DNA of 20,703 nucleotides from Candidatus Harrisonbacteria bacterium CG10_big_fil_rev_8_21_14_0_10_44_23 (GTDB lineage: Bacteria; Patescibacteriota; Minisyncoccia; UBA6257; 1-14-0-10-44-23): contig PFBB01000025.1 in assembly GCA_002773475.1 (NCBI GenBank), forward strand, positions 1-20,703. The letters run 5' to 3'. Below, in pieces: positions 14,129-19,891 of the stretch; position 1 is the stretch's first letter, and every line of letters starts with the position of its first letter. The notes under the pieces were generated by a model, which saw only the letters and a list, made by a program, of their open reading frames with translations, was not told the DNA's origin and did not search any database. Position numbers and translations under genes: made by a program.

Positions 14129-14569
14129 ATGGCATCTAGGCAATTAGCCAGATCAATTGTCCTACAGTCCCTGTATGAATGGGATTTCTATGGTCAGCAA
14201 TCTGACCTTATCTCGATAATGGAGAGGAACTTGAAGGAATTTGGCCCCGGTCTAGAGGAGGAGGAAGAATTTATATTGCGAATTATCAAGGGGGTGGTTG
14301 AACACCTAAAAGAGCTTGATGAAACCATTGTGAAATCGGCACCAGATTGGCCCCTCTCACAAATAGCCACGATTGACCGAAACGCCCTAAGGATTGGACT
14401 GTTTGAACTTTTGTATGCTGACAAGGCAGAGGTTCCTGAGGCGGTGGCAATTAATGAGGCAATTGAGTTGGCAAAGAACTATGGAGGGGGGAATTCGGGC
14501 AAGTTTATCAACGGAGTTTTGGGCAGTGTCTATGCTAAAATTAAGAAGTTGAAGAAGAAAAAAGATTAA
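14129..14569 (+). CDS. nusB: Transcription antitermination factor NusB
   Basis: From the ATG at 14129 this is 146 residues, the usual NusB size. NusB binds boxA RNA with S10 (NusE) to promote rRNA antitermination. Typical blocks are MASRQLARSIVLQSLYEWDF at the start, WPLSQIATIDRNALRIGLFEL in the middle, and PEAVAINEAIELAKNYGG followed by SGKFINGVLGSV. A longer frame to 14066 would overlap rpmF and adds residues not found in NusB. No SD is present. Confidence 0.93.
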   Translation: MASRQLARSIVLQSLYEWDFYGQQSDLISIMERNLKEFGPGLEEEEEFILRIIKGVVEHLKELDETIVKSAPDWPLSQIATIDRNALRIGLFELLYADKAEVPEAVAINEAIELAKNYGGGNSGKFINGVLGSVYAKIKKLKKKKD

Positions 14570-14644
14570 TAAATAAATATTAGGTTTGGTGGAAAGAGTT
14601 TAGGGGCTATCCGTAAATTTTCTCTACTAAGTCTGCAAGTATAT

Positions 14645-15328
14645 ATGAAAGCTGGAGATCTTGAGAAGCAGATTGGCTACAAATTTAAAAAGAAGGTTTA
14701 TCTTGAAGAGGCAACTACGCATCGGTCTTTTTTGAACGAAAATCCGAGGTCAAAAGATAAACACAATGAGCGCTTGGAGTTTCTAGGAGACGCCGTTTTA
14801 GAATTGGCAGTTACTGAGGAGCTGTTTAATCGATTTCCAACCAAACCAGAGGGAGACCTTACGGCAATCCGGGCGGCACTGGTAAACACAGTTAGCTTGG
14901 CAGAGGTGGGAAGAGAGCTGGAGTTAGATTCATATCTAAGAATGTCAAAGGGAGAGGCAAAAGATACCGGTAAGGCCCGAGAGGCAATTTTAGCCAATGG
15001 GGTGGAGGCGCTTATTGGGGGAGTGTATTTAGATGGTGGTTTTGAGAAGGCTAAAAAATTGGTTAATAAATTAGTGTTAGTAAAATTGGATAATGTTATT
15101 GCAACTAAGAGTTATATTGATGCAAAGAGCTCTTTACAGGAGAAGGTACAGGCGAAATTTAAAATAACTCCAAATTATCGCGTAATAACTGAGAGCGGCC
15201 CAGATCACCAAAAAGATTTCGTGGTTGGGGTTTATTTTGCAGATAAGTTGGCGGCAGAAGGGAGCGGCCCGTCTAAGCACGACGCCGAGGTGGAGGCGGC
15301 AGAGAAAGCGCTCAAGGAATTCGAATAA
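14645..15328 (+). CDS. rnc: Ribonuclease III
   Basis: 227 residues. RNase III cleaves double-stranded RNA in rRNA and mRNA processing. The catalytic signature NERLEFLGDAVL (residues 41-52) carries Glu42, Glu45 and Asp49. In the second motif, ANGVEALIGGVYLDGG, Glu121 is kept but Asn118 stands where E. coli has Asp114. A double-stranded RNA-binding domain fills about residues 155-227 (SSLQEKVQAKF, then GSGPSKHDAEVEAAEKAL). No SD precedes the ATG. The gene ends before the terminator at 15347-15378. Confidence 0.95.
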   Translation: MKAGDLEKQIGYKFKKKVYLEEATTHRSFLNENPRSKDKHNERLEFLGDAVLELAVTEELFNRFPTKPEGDLTAIRAALVNTVSLAEVGRELELDSYLRMSKGEAKDTGKAREAILANGVEALIGGVYLDGGFEKAKKLVNKLVLVKLDNVIATKSYIDAKSSLQEKVQAKFKITPNYRVITESGPDHQKDFVVGVYFADKLAAEGSGPSKHDAEVEAAEKALKEFE

Positions 15329-15346
15329 CATTTTTTGCTTTGAAAT

Positions 15347-15378
15347 AAATGCTCCATACCCGTATGGAGTATTTTTTT
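15347..15378 (+). terminator. rnc terminator, a copy of the hairpin at 19434
   Basis: CTCCATAC (15352-15359) pairs with GTATGGAG (15362-15369) around CC, extended by a G-T and A-T pairs, then seven T. The left arm with flank, AAATAAATGCTCCATAC, is identical to that of the hairpin at 19434-19471. Confidence 0.85.
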
Positions 15379-15379
15379 A

Positions 15380-15434
15380 ATAAAACGAGCCTCCGGCAAA
15401 CCTCTCCCTGTGGGAAAAATTTGCGCGGAGGCTC
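15380..15434 (-). terminator. Long terminator hairpin closing the antisense ORF
   Basis: GAGCCTCCG (15387-15395) pairs with CGGAGGCTC (15426-15434), GCAAA (15396-15400) with TTTGC (15420-15424), and TCCC with GGGA near the tip. Only on the minus strand is it followed by a T-rich tail (GTTTTATT), so it should end transcription arriving from the 15523-15810 ORF. Confidence 0.6.
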
Positions 15435-15522
15435 AAGGATTCAAAGAGGGACAAGCCCTCAAGGAATCAATGCTCAGGACTTCCGGACAGGCGCGACACC
15501 GAGGCCGCCAGCGCGACGGCCG

Positions 15523-15810
15523 TCATCCCACCAGCAGGTAGACGCGGGGGCCGCTCTGGTCGAAGTCGCCGACGCTGACGCGGTGACCGTCCGAATCGAT
15601 GGAACTGGTGCGGACGTAGACTTTCTCGAACAGGCGCTCGCCGGTGGCGAGGTAGTGGCCGATGATCGTGTAGACCATGACCTGCTCCGAAGGCGTCTCT
15701 TCGTCCTTGCCGAGAAGGGTCTGCTGTTCGTCCCAGTTCTTCGAGGTCGAGTTGGGGTCAGCGTGGCCAAATCTTTCTGTTGGTAACAGCAGGAGGGGAA
15801 CACTGGGTTT
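15523..15810 (-). CDS. High-GC3 open frame, unknown protein or 5'-truncated gene remnant
   Basis: The frame is open from 15810 to a TGA at 15523-15525. From about codon 15 onward nearly every third position is G or C (roughly 85% in the last 50 codons), very unlike the AT-rich host. The peptide looks natural (GHADPNSTSKNWDEQQ, later VMVYTIIGHYLATGERLF and ending GPRVYLLVG). No good start exists upstream of the ATG at 15678 (weak GGAG), so the 5' end may be lost, or only the 51-residue version is made. Other frames across it have weaker GC3. No family recognised. The long terminator downstream fits its direction. Confidence 0.4.
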   Translation of the reverse strand, partial: KPSVPLLLLPTERFGHADPNSTSKNWDEQQTLLGKDEETPSEQVMVYTIIGHYLATGERLFEKVYVRTSSIDSDGHRVSVGDFDQSGPRVYLLVG

Positions 15811-15977
15811 TTAACGCCTACGCTTCGGACGCGAAACAGATCATGGCTTTGATCCTAGAGCTAGATCTGACTCCCGGCTATCACGTTCCTTTCGAGGAGA
15901 CGTCACAGTTCGACGTTGACTTCTGCCTTGGTAGAATGGCCAACCCGGACTGGTGTGTCGATTACGAAGAGGACTAA
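15780..15977 (+). CDS. Small acidic ORF, unknown function, start uncertain
   Basis: 65 codons from a TTG at 15780 to TAA. The sequence includes FNAYASDAKQIMALILELDL, two Cys in the C-terminal half and an acidic end (VDYEED). An SD-like AGGAGGGG (15791-15798) lies inside the frame but no proper start codon follows it, so the true N-terminus may be missing. Its 5' end overlaps the 5' end of the antisense frame at 15523-15810, and a CTGTT/AACAG inverted repeat sits at the overlap, a possible junction of two fragments. The RNA hairpins starting at 15981 follow directly. Confidence 0.35.
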   Translation: MVTAGGEHWVFNAYASDAKQIMALILELDLTPGYHVPFEETSQFDVDFCLGRMANPDWCVDYEED

Positions 15978-15980
15978 TAG

Positions 15981-16102
15981 TTTGAGAGAGGACCTGAACT
16001 CTCAAACCACGCTTGGTGATGCGTTAATCACCGGACTGCACAGGCCTTAATGTGTGCCAAGCTTTCGAGAAAGAAAGCAATCTCGCAAAAATTGCGATGT
16101 CG
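15981..16102 (+). ncRNA. Chain of hairpins with a three-way junction upstream of smc
   Basis: TTTGAGAG (15981-15988) pairs with CTCTCAAA (15999-16006). GCTTGG (16011-16016) pairs with CCAAGC (16057-16062), enclosing TGAT/ATCA (16017-16030) and GCAC/GTGC (16038-16057). TTTCGA (16063-16068) pairs with TCGAAA (16100-16105), enclosing GCAAT/ATTGC (16077-16095). The next element is an intrinsic terminator. It could be the 3' untranslated part of the small ORF before it or a separate RNA. Confidence 0.45.
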
Positions 16103-16142
16103 AAATACCAGGAATGTAAATGAACAGACCTGGTATTTTAAT
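16103..16142 (+). terminator. Intrinsic terminator before smc
   Basis: AAATACCAGG (16103-16112) and CCTGGTATTT (16129-16138) form a perfect 10-bp stem with a 16-nt loop; the T tract is partly in the stem and continues TTAATTT. An upstream ATG (16120) of the smc frame lies in the loop, showing that it is not the smc start. Confidence 0.8.
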
Positions 16143-16179
16143 TTGGGCACACTTTTGGTGTATGATAGGGGGGAGTTAT

Positions 16180-18357
16180 ATGTATCTAAAAAGACTGGAA
16201 ATTTTAGGGTTTAAATCTTTTGCCAACAAGACGGTATTGGATTTTCAGTCTGGGGTAACGGGTATTGTTGGGCCAAACGGATCAGGTAAATCAAATGTGA
16301 TTGATGCTTTGCGCTGGATTTTGGGAGAGTCTAGCTCAAAGAGTATGCGAGCGGATAAGGCAGAAAATTTAATTTTCTCTGGCACGGATAAAAAAACTAG
16401 AAGTTCGATGGCGCAGGTTAGCGTTGTTTTTGATAACAGTAAACATTTCTTTCCGGTAGATTACGAGGAGGTGAGTATTCGCCGAAAACTAACCAGAGAC
16501 GGATCTTCCCAGTATTTTATTAATGAAAGCGAGGTGCGTCTGAAAGATGTGGTGAACTTTTTTTCGCAAGCTCGATTAGGGACAAAGGGTTTTACCATTA
16601 TCAATCAGGGGAGTAGTGATTTATTTATCCGAGTTAGTCCAAAGGATCGACGAGTGATGATGGAGGAGATCTTGGGTTTGCGCCAATACCAGATTAAGCG
16701 GCACGATGCCGAGAACAAATTGGCGGCCACAGCGAATAATTTGGATAAAGCTAGGGCTCTGATTGATGAGTTGATGCCCCATTTGAGATTTTTGCGTCGG
16801 CAGGTAAAAAAGTGGCAAAAATATGATGGATTAGTAAAAGAATTGCGCGAGGCGGAAGACGAATATTTTTCTGGGCGGCTTTATGAAATAAATTCTTCTG
16901 GGCAGGAGATTGAGCCAAAGATAACCTCTTTGGCAGAAGACATGAAGGCGGCGAAGGATAATTTAAATAAACAGGAAGAGGCCCTAAAAGAGGTGGAGAA
17001 GAATAAACCGCAAAAGTCTAGCGATACATCGGAGGCGGAAAAAGAGATCAATGATCTAGAAGATAAGAGACTGGAGATTGCTAGAGATTTGGCAAGAATT
17101 GAAGCGGAGCTGGAGTTTGCTAAGAGGCAGACAGCGCAAGGGGGTGGGGCATCGTATGATGAGGTGTTAGACCTACTCAAAGAAGCAAGGAAGCTTTTAG
17201 GCGAGATTGGCAAAGAGGCTGATATCGAAAATCTCTTAGTTAGGATTTCTAAATTAACGAAAGAAATCGATACGAGCCTAAACACAGAAGACAGGGAGGA
17301 TAAGATTCCAAACCAAAAATTGCTCGATCGACAGGAAAAGCTAAATCAGGCACTGCGAGAAATTCGAACCCAAATCGAGGCGAGGAAAAAAGTGATAAGC
17401 CAAAAGGATGATGCTTTGTATTCTTTTACCGATAAATTTAAAGCAGCTTTTTCTAAAGTGGAGGAGGCAAAAATAAATCTATCTCGTTTAGAAAACGAAA
17501 AGGAAAGGTTAAATCTAGAAAAGGACAGAGCAAAGATGCAGATTGAAGATTTGAAGTCATATCTCGAGGAAAGCGAGAGGGGGATTGAGGATTTCCAATC
17601 AAAAAAGATTGATGGGTTTTCGGCTGAGAGAAGTCGTCACCGTTTGATTCAGGTTAGATCGGAGCTTTCTAGTATTGGAGAGATTGATCAAGAGATGGTG
17701 AAGGAGGCGGATGAAACAGAAAAACGATATGAAAACCTTTCGACGCAAGCAGAAGATTTGGAAAAAGCTACCGGTGATTTGAAACAGTTGATAAAAGAGT
17801 TGAAGAAAAAGCTACACAACGAGTTTGATGAGTCGCTTAAAAAAGTTAATAAAGAATTTGCTCACTACTTTTCTACAATGTTTGGAGGGGGCACAGCAAA
17901 GCTAAAGTTAGCCGAATTGGTCCGCAATGTGAGCAATGAAGAAAACGAGGAGGGCGAAGAAGGTAAAGAAGGGGTTGAGACGGAGGAAGCCGGGTTCGAA
18001 GAACAGGGATTAGACATCCAACTTTCTATTCCAAGGAAAAACGTTCGTGGATTGGACATGCTCTCTGGAGGAGAGAGGAGCTTGGTCTCTATCGCGGTTT
18101 TGTTTGCCCTGATTAGTGTGTCTCCTCCACCATTCTTGGTGTTGGACGAGGTAGATGCGGCTTTAGATGAAAATAATACCAAGCGTTTTGCCAGCTTGAT
18201 TAAAGAATTTTGCAAACACACGCAGTTTGTTATTGTCACTCACAACCGAGCCACGATGGGTGAGGCCGATGTATTGTATGGAGTGACGATGGGTCAAGAT
18301 GGAACTAGCCGTATTTTGTCACTCAAATTAGAAGAGGCAAAAGAGGTAGTGAAATAG
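16180..18357 (+). CDS. smc: SMC-family ATPase, short and without a recognisable hinge
   Basis: SMC proteins organise and segregate chromosomes. From the ATG at 16180, with a purine-rich SD (GGGGGGAG) before it, this is 725 residues against about 1150-1200 for bacterial SMC. The N-terminal head (MYLKRLEILGFKSF, Walker A GPNGSGKS at 31-38) and the C-terminal head (signature LSGGERS near 628-634, Walker B FLVLDEVDA with Asp656-Glu657, then the VTHN switch) are complete. Between them, about residues 170-560, is coiled coil. No hinge domain is seen; a GGGAS break (about 321-325) or a polar linker (about 363-378, near the centre) could be the turn. An acidic Glu/Gly-rich insert precedes the signature. 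RecN or SbcC are alternatives, but the head sequence favours SMC. Confidence 0.88.
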   Translation: MYLKRLEILGFKSFANKTVLDFQSGVTGIVGPNGSGKSNVIDALRWILGESSSKSMRADKAENLIFSGTDKKTRSSMAQVSVVFDNSKHFFPVDYEEVSIRRKLTRDGSSQYFINESEVRLKDVVNFFSQARLGTKGFTIINQGSSDLFIRVSPKDRRVMMEEILGLRQYQIKRHDAENKLAATANNLDKARALIDELMPHLRFLRRQVKKWQKYDGLVKELREAEDEYFSGRLYEINSSGQEIEPKITSLAEDMKAAKDNLNKQEEALKEVEKNKPQKSSDTSEAEKEINDLEDKRLEIARDLARIEAELEFAKRQTAQGGGASYDEVLDLLKEARKLLGEIGKEADIENLLVRISKLTKEIDTSLNTEDREDKIPNQKLLDRQEKLNQALREIRTQIEARKKVISQKDDALYSFTDKFKAAFSKVEEAKINLSRLENEKERLNLEKDRAKMQIEDLKSYLEESERGIEDFQSKKIDGFSAERSRHRLIQVRSELSSIGEIDQEMVKEADETEKRYENLSTQAEDLEKATGDLKQLIKELKKKLHNEFDESLKKVNKEFAHYFSTMFGGGTAKLKLAELVRNVSNEENEEGEEGKEGVETEEAGFEEQGLDIQLSIPRKNVRGLDMLSGGERSLVSIAVLFALISVSPPPFLVLDEVDAALDENNTKRFASLIKEFCKHTQFVIVTHNRATMGEADVLYGVTMGQDGTSRILSLKLEEAKEVVK

Positions 18358-18358
18358 T

Positions 18359-18388
18359 TTGACAAAAATGAGAAAATTGCTGTATGCT
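18359..18388 (+). promoter_or_regulatory. Promoter of rpsP-khpA
   Basis: TTGACA (18359-18364), an 18-nt spacer and TATGCT (18383-18388), starting 2 bp after the smc stop. It predicts a leader of about 38 nt without an SD. Confidence 0.75.
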
Positions 18389-18433
18389 AGTGGGACTTTA
18401 TTTAGTAGTAATTGGTAAGTAATTCAATAAGAA

Positions 18434-18958
18434 ATGTTAACGATTAAATTTCGCCGAGTGGGAAAGAGGCATCAACCAACTTATCGTTTGGTCGTTTCAG
18501 AAAGAGGTAGCAAACTTCAGGGACGACATCGAGAAGATTTGGGTTGGTATCACCCACACCTAAAGACCTCCGGTCTTAAGGATGACAGAATTAAATATTG
18601 GCTAAGTGTTGGAGCAAAACCAACCAGCACAATTCACAACCTTTTGATAAACAAGGGGTTGATTGATGGAAAGAAAATTGCAGTTCACTCTCAATCAAAG
18701 AAAGAGCCGGTGGTTGAGGCGCCAGCAGAAACTGTAGAAACCCCAGCAGCCGAGGCTACAAAAGGGGAGGCTCCAGTAGAATCCGCTCCAGAAGTAGTAG
18801 AAGCCACACCGCAAGTAAAAGAGGGGGCTCCAGTAGAATCCGCTCCAGAAGTGAAAGAGGAAGTTCCAGCAGAGGGTGCTGAGCCAGAGGTAAAAACAGA
18901 AGAGCCAGCTTCGAACGAAGTCGCAGAAGGGAAGCCGGCAGAAGAGCCAAAAGAATAA
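18434..18958 (+). CDS. rpsP: 30S ribosomal protein S16 with long acidic tail
   Basis: Residues 1 to about 85 are S16: MLTIKFRRVGKRHQPTYRLVV, then EDLGWYHP and the DRIKYWLSVGAKPT block. About 85 residues of Glu/Pro/Ala/Val-rich, low-complexity sequence follow, doubling the protein's length. The tail contains a repeated peptide (APVESAPEV) encoded by a perfect 27-nt duplication at 18769 and 18826. It is probably disordered; its function is unknown. The gene has its own promoter and no SD, and khpA follows 41 bp later. Confidence 0.95.
   Translation: MLTIKFRRVGKRHQPTYRLVVSERGSKLQGRHREDLGWYHPHLKTSGLKDDRIKYWLSVGAKPTSTIHNLLINKGLIDGKKIAVHSQSKKEPVVEAPAETVETPAAEATKGEAPVESAPEVVEATPQVKEGAPVESAPEVKEEVPAEGAEPEVKTEEPASNEVAEGKPAEEPKE
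18769..18852. repeat. 27-nt direct repeat, two copies, in rpsP
   Basis: 18769-18795 and 18826-18852 are identical at the DNA level and spaced 57 nt (19 codons), so both copies are in the same reading frame. This suggests recent in-frame tail growth by duplication. Confidence 0.85.
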
Positions 18959-18999
18959 TTAAAGACTAAAAGGTCGATCCGAATATCCGCATTTAACGA

Positions 19000-19347
19000 A
19001 TGAATATGGAAGAGAAAGATCAAGTATTTCTAGAATACCTCGTTAAGAACATTGTTGATCACCCAGAAAGTGTTCAGGTTGAGCGCAAAGTTGACGAGAT
19101 GGGAGTGCTTCTCACTCTTAAAGTTCACCCAGAAGACATGGGTCAAGTAGTTGGCCGACAAGGAGCAACTGCTCGATCAATCCGAACCTTGCTCAGAATA
19201 GTTGGTATCAAGAGCAATGCTCGTGTGAACCTAAAGATTGAAGAACCAGAAGGATCTACTCGAGGTCCACGAGCTGCTGCTCCTGAAGCACCAGCCGTCG
19301 CACCAGCCGAGGAACCCGATCCAATTGCTGACGAAATCAAGCTCTAA
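19000..19347 (+). CDS. khpA: KH-domain RNA-binding protein KhpA
   Basis: 115 residues. The single KH domain spans about residues 8-82 with the GRQG loop at 52-55 (GQVVGRQGATARSIRTLL) and a final strand ARVNLKIEEP. KhpA-type proteins bind RNA, often with KhpB/Jag, and are commonly encoded between rpsP and rimM/trmD, as here (no rimM is visible). The last 30 residues are an Ala/Pro/Glu tail of low complexity. Two starts are possible (19000 or 19006); neither has an SD. The stop lies within the terminator stem. Confidence 0.9.
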   Translation: MNMEEKDQVFLEYLVKNIVDHPESVQVERKVDEMGVLLTLKVHPEDMGQVVGRQGATARSIRTLLRIVGIKSNARVNLKIEEPEGSTRGPRAAAPEAPAVAPAEEPDPIADEIKL

Positions 19348-19388
19348 AAATAAAAAAGACCCTACGGGGTCTTTTTTATTTTTAGAGC
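19341..19388 (+). terminator. Terminator of rpsP-khpA, 22-bp perfect stem overlapping the khpA stop
   Basis: Arms 19341-19362 and 19367-19388 are exact complements around TACG; the tip is GACCC/GGGTC and the rest is A/T-rich with T6ATTTTT in the 3' arm. The left arm includes the last codons and stop of khpA. On RNA this is a strong intrinsic terminator and can work in both directions. Confidence 0.9.
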
Positions 19389-19389
19389 A

Positions 19390-19417
19390 GAATCATGAAT
19401 TTTGAATCATGAATTAT
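19390..19417. repeat. Four tandem heptads after khpA
   Basis: GAATCAT, GAATTTT, GAATCAT, GAATTAT in a row. They lie between two hairpins (19341-19388 and 19434-19471) and share the GAAT core with the array inside trmD. Confidence 0.8.
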
Positions 19418-19433
19418 GGGTGCAGACCTAGAG

Positions 19434-19471
19434 AAAATAAATGCTCCATACGGGTATGGAGCATTTATTTT
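19434..19471. terminator. Second hairpin after khpA, near-copy of the rnc terminator
   Basis: AAAATAAATGCTCCATAC (19434-19451) and its exact complement (19454-19471) around GG: an 18-bp perfect stem followed by one more T. It shares AAATAAATGCTCCATAC and GTATGGAG with 15343-15369. No gene lies between it and the khpA terminator, so it may be a mobile or duplicated hairpin acting as an insulator for the promoter at 19477. Confidence 0.7.
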
Positions 19472-19476
19472 TAGTA

Positions 19477-19505
19477 TTGACAAGTCTTGGCTTTTAAGTT
19501 ATCGT
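19477..19505 (+). promoter_or_regulatory. Promoter for the 55-residue basic protein
   Basis: A consensus TTGACA (19477-19482), a 17-nt spacer and TATCGT (19500-19505). It stands directly after the hairpin at 19434-19471 and gives a leader of about 130 nt. Confidence 0.6.
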
Positions 19506-19510
19506 CATAT

Positions 19511-19601
19511 AGTCCAATTTCGGACTGGAGAGATGAATCACCTTGTGGGCGTTTCAGGGATTACCAGCTCAAATACCTCCACCCTGACAAAAGACTCCCA
19601 C
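19511..19601 (+). promoter_or_regulatory. Structured 5' leader of the basic-protein gene
   Basis: AGTCC/GGACT (19511-19515, 19522-19526) forms a first hairpin. GTGGG (19545-19549) pairs with CCCAC (19597-19601), enclosing TCAGGG/CCCTGA (19554-19559, 19582-19587) with internal loops and a 22-nt apical loop. It ends 28 nt before the AGGAGG of the ORF, so it could control translation. It matches no riboswitch class that I recognise. Confidence 0.4.
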
Positions 19602-19641
19602 GCATGCCTTCTAGAACTGAAAAGGACTAGGAGGTACGGTT

Positions 19642-19809
19642 ATGAACCGCGAGCTGGAACTTGCCGCAACTAAGCTGCTCAGGAAGCACGGCTTCACCTG
19701 GGCGGGACGTACTCGCAAGGCGGCGAAAGCTGCCAAGCAGGACGCTTTGCAAAAAGCCATCCGTTGTCCTTTTGGCGGCTACTCCCGCAGAAAGCGGGGT
19801 CGCTGCTAA
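19642..19809 (+). CDS. Small, very basic protein of unknown function
   Basis: 55 residues, with a textbook SD (AGGAGG, 19629-19634, 7 nt before the ATG). The sequence is Lys/Arg/Ala-rich (KLLRKHGFTWAGRTRKAAKA, later YSRRKRGRC) with two Cys near the end. A helical first half followed by a basic tail suggests nucleic-acid binding, but I recognise no family. It is GC-richer than trmD and khpA on either side and has its own promoter and structured leader. A CAGTTCC/GGGACTG hairpin (about 19827-19845) follows and may weakly terminate. Its style matches the zinc-ribbon cassette at 8393-9064. Confidence 0.65.
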   Translation: MNRELELAATKLLRKHGFTWAGRTRKAAKAAKQDALQKAIRCPFGGYSRRKRGRC

Positions 19810-19891
19810 GTGGACTTACAGCAGTCAGTTCCGGAGGGGACTGGCGGCTTGTCATTTATTAATGCATTTTTTTTTGTTAGAGTTGCGATAT

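Noticed and set aside
15349..15786. 145-codon plus-strand ORF
   Set aside because: It begins in the rnc terminator and runs through another hairpin; its GC3 is weaker than that of the antisense frame, so it is treated as a shadow.
16120..16179. Upstream extension of smc to an ATG at 16120
   Set aside because: That ATG lies in the loop of the terminator at 16103-16142; the conserved SMC N-terminus and the SD point to 16180.
19416..19673. 85-codon plus-strand ORF
   Set aside because: It covers a hairpin, a promoter and a structured leader and overlaps a better SD-led gene.
19661..19891. Upstream extension of trmD
   Set aside because: It overlaps the SD-led basic-protein gene in another frame and has no TrmD similarity; MKFDVLTIFP at 19892 is the family start.
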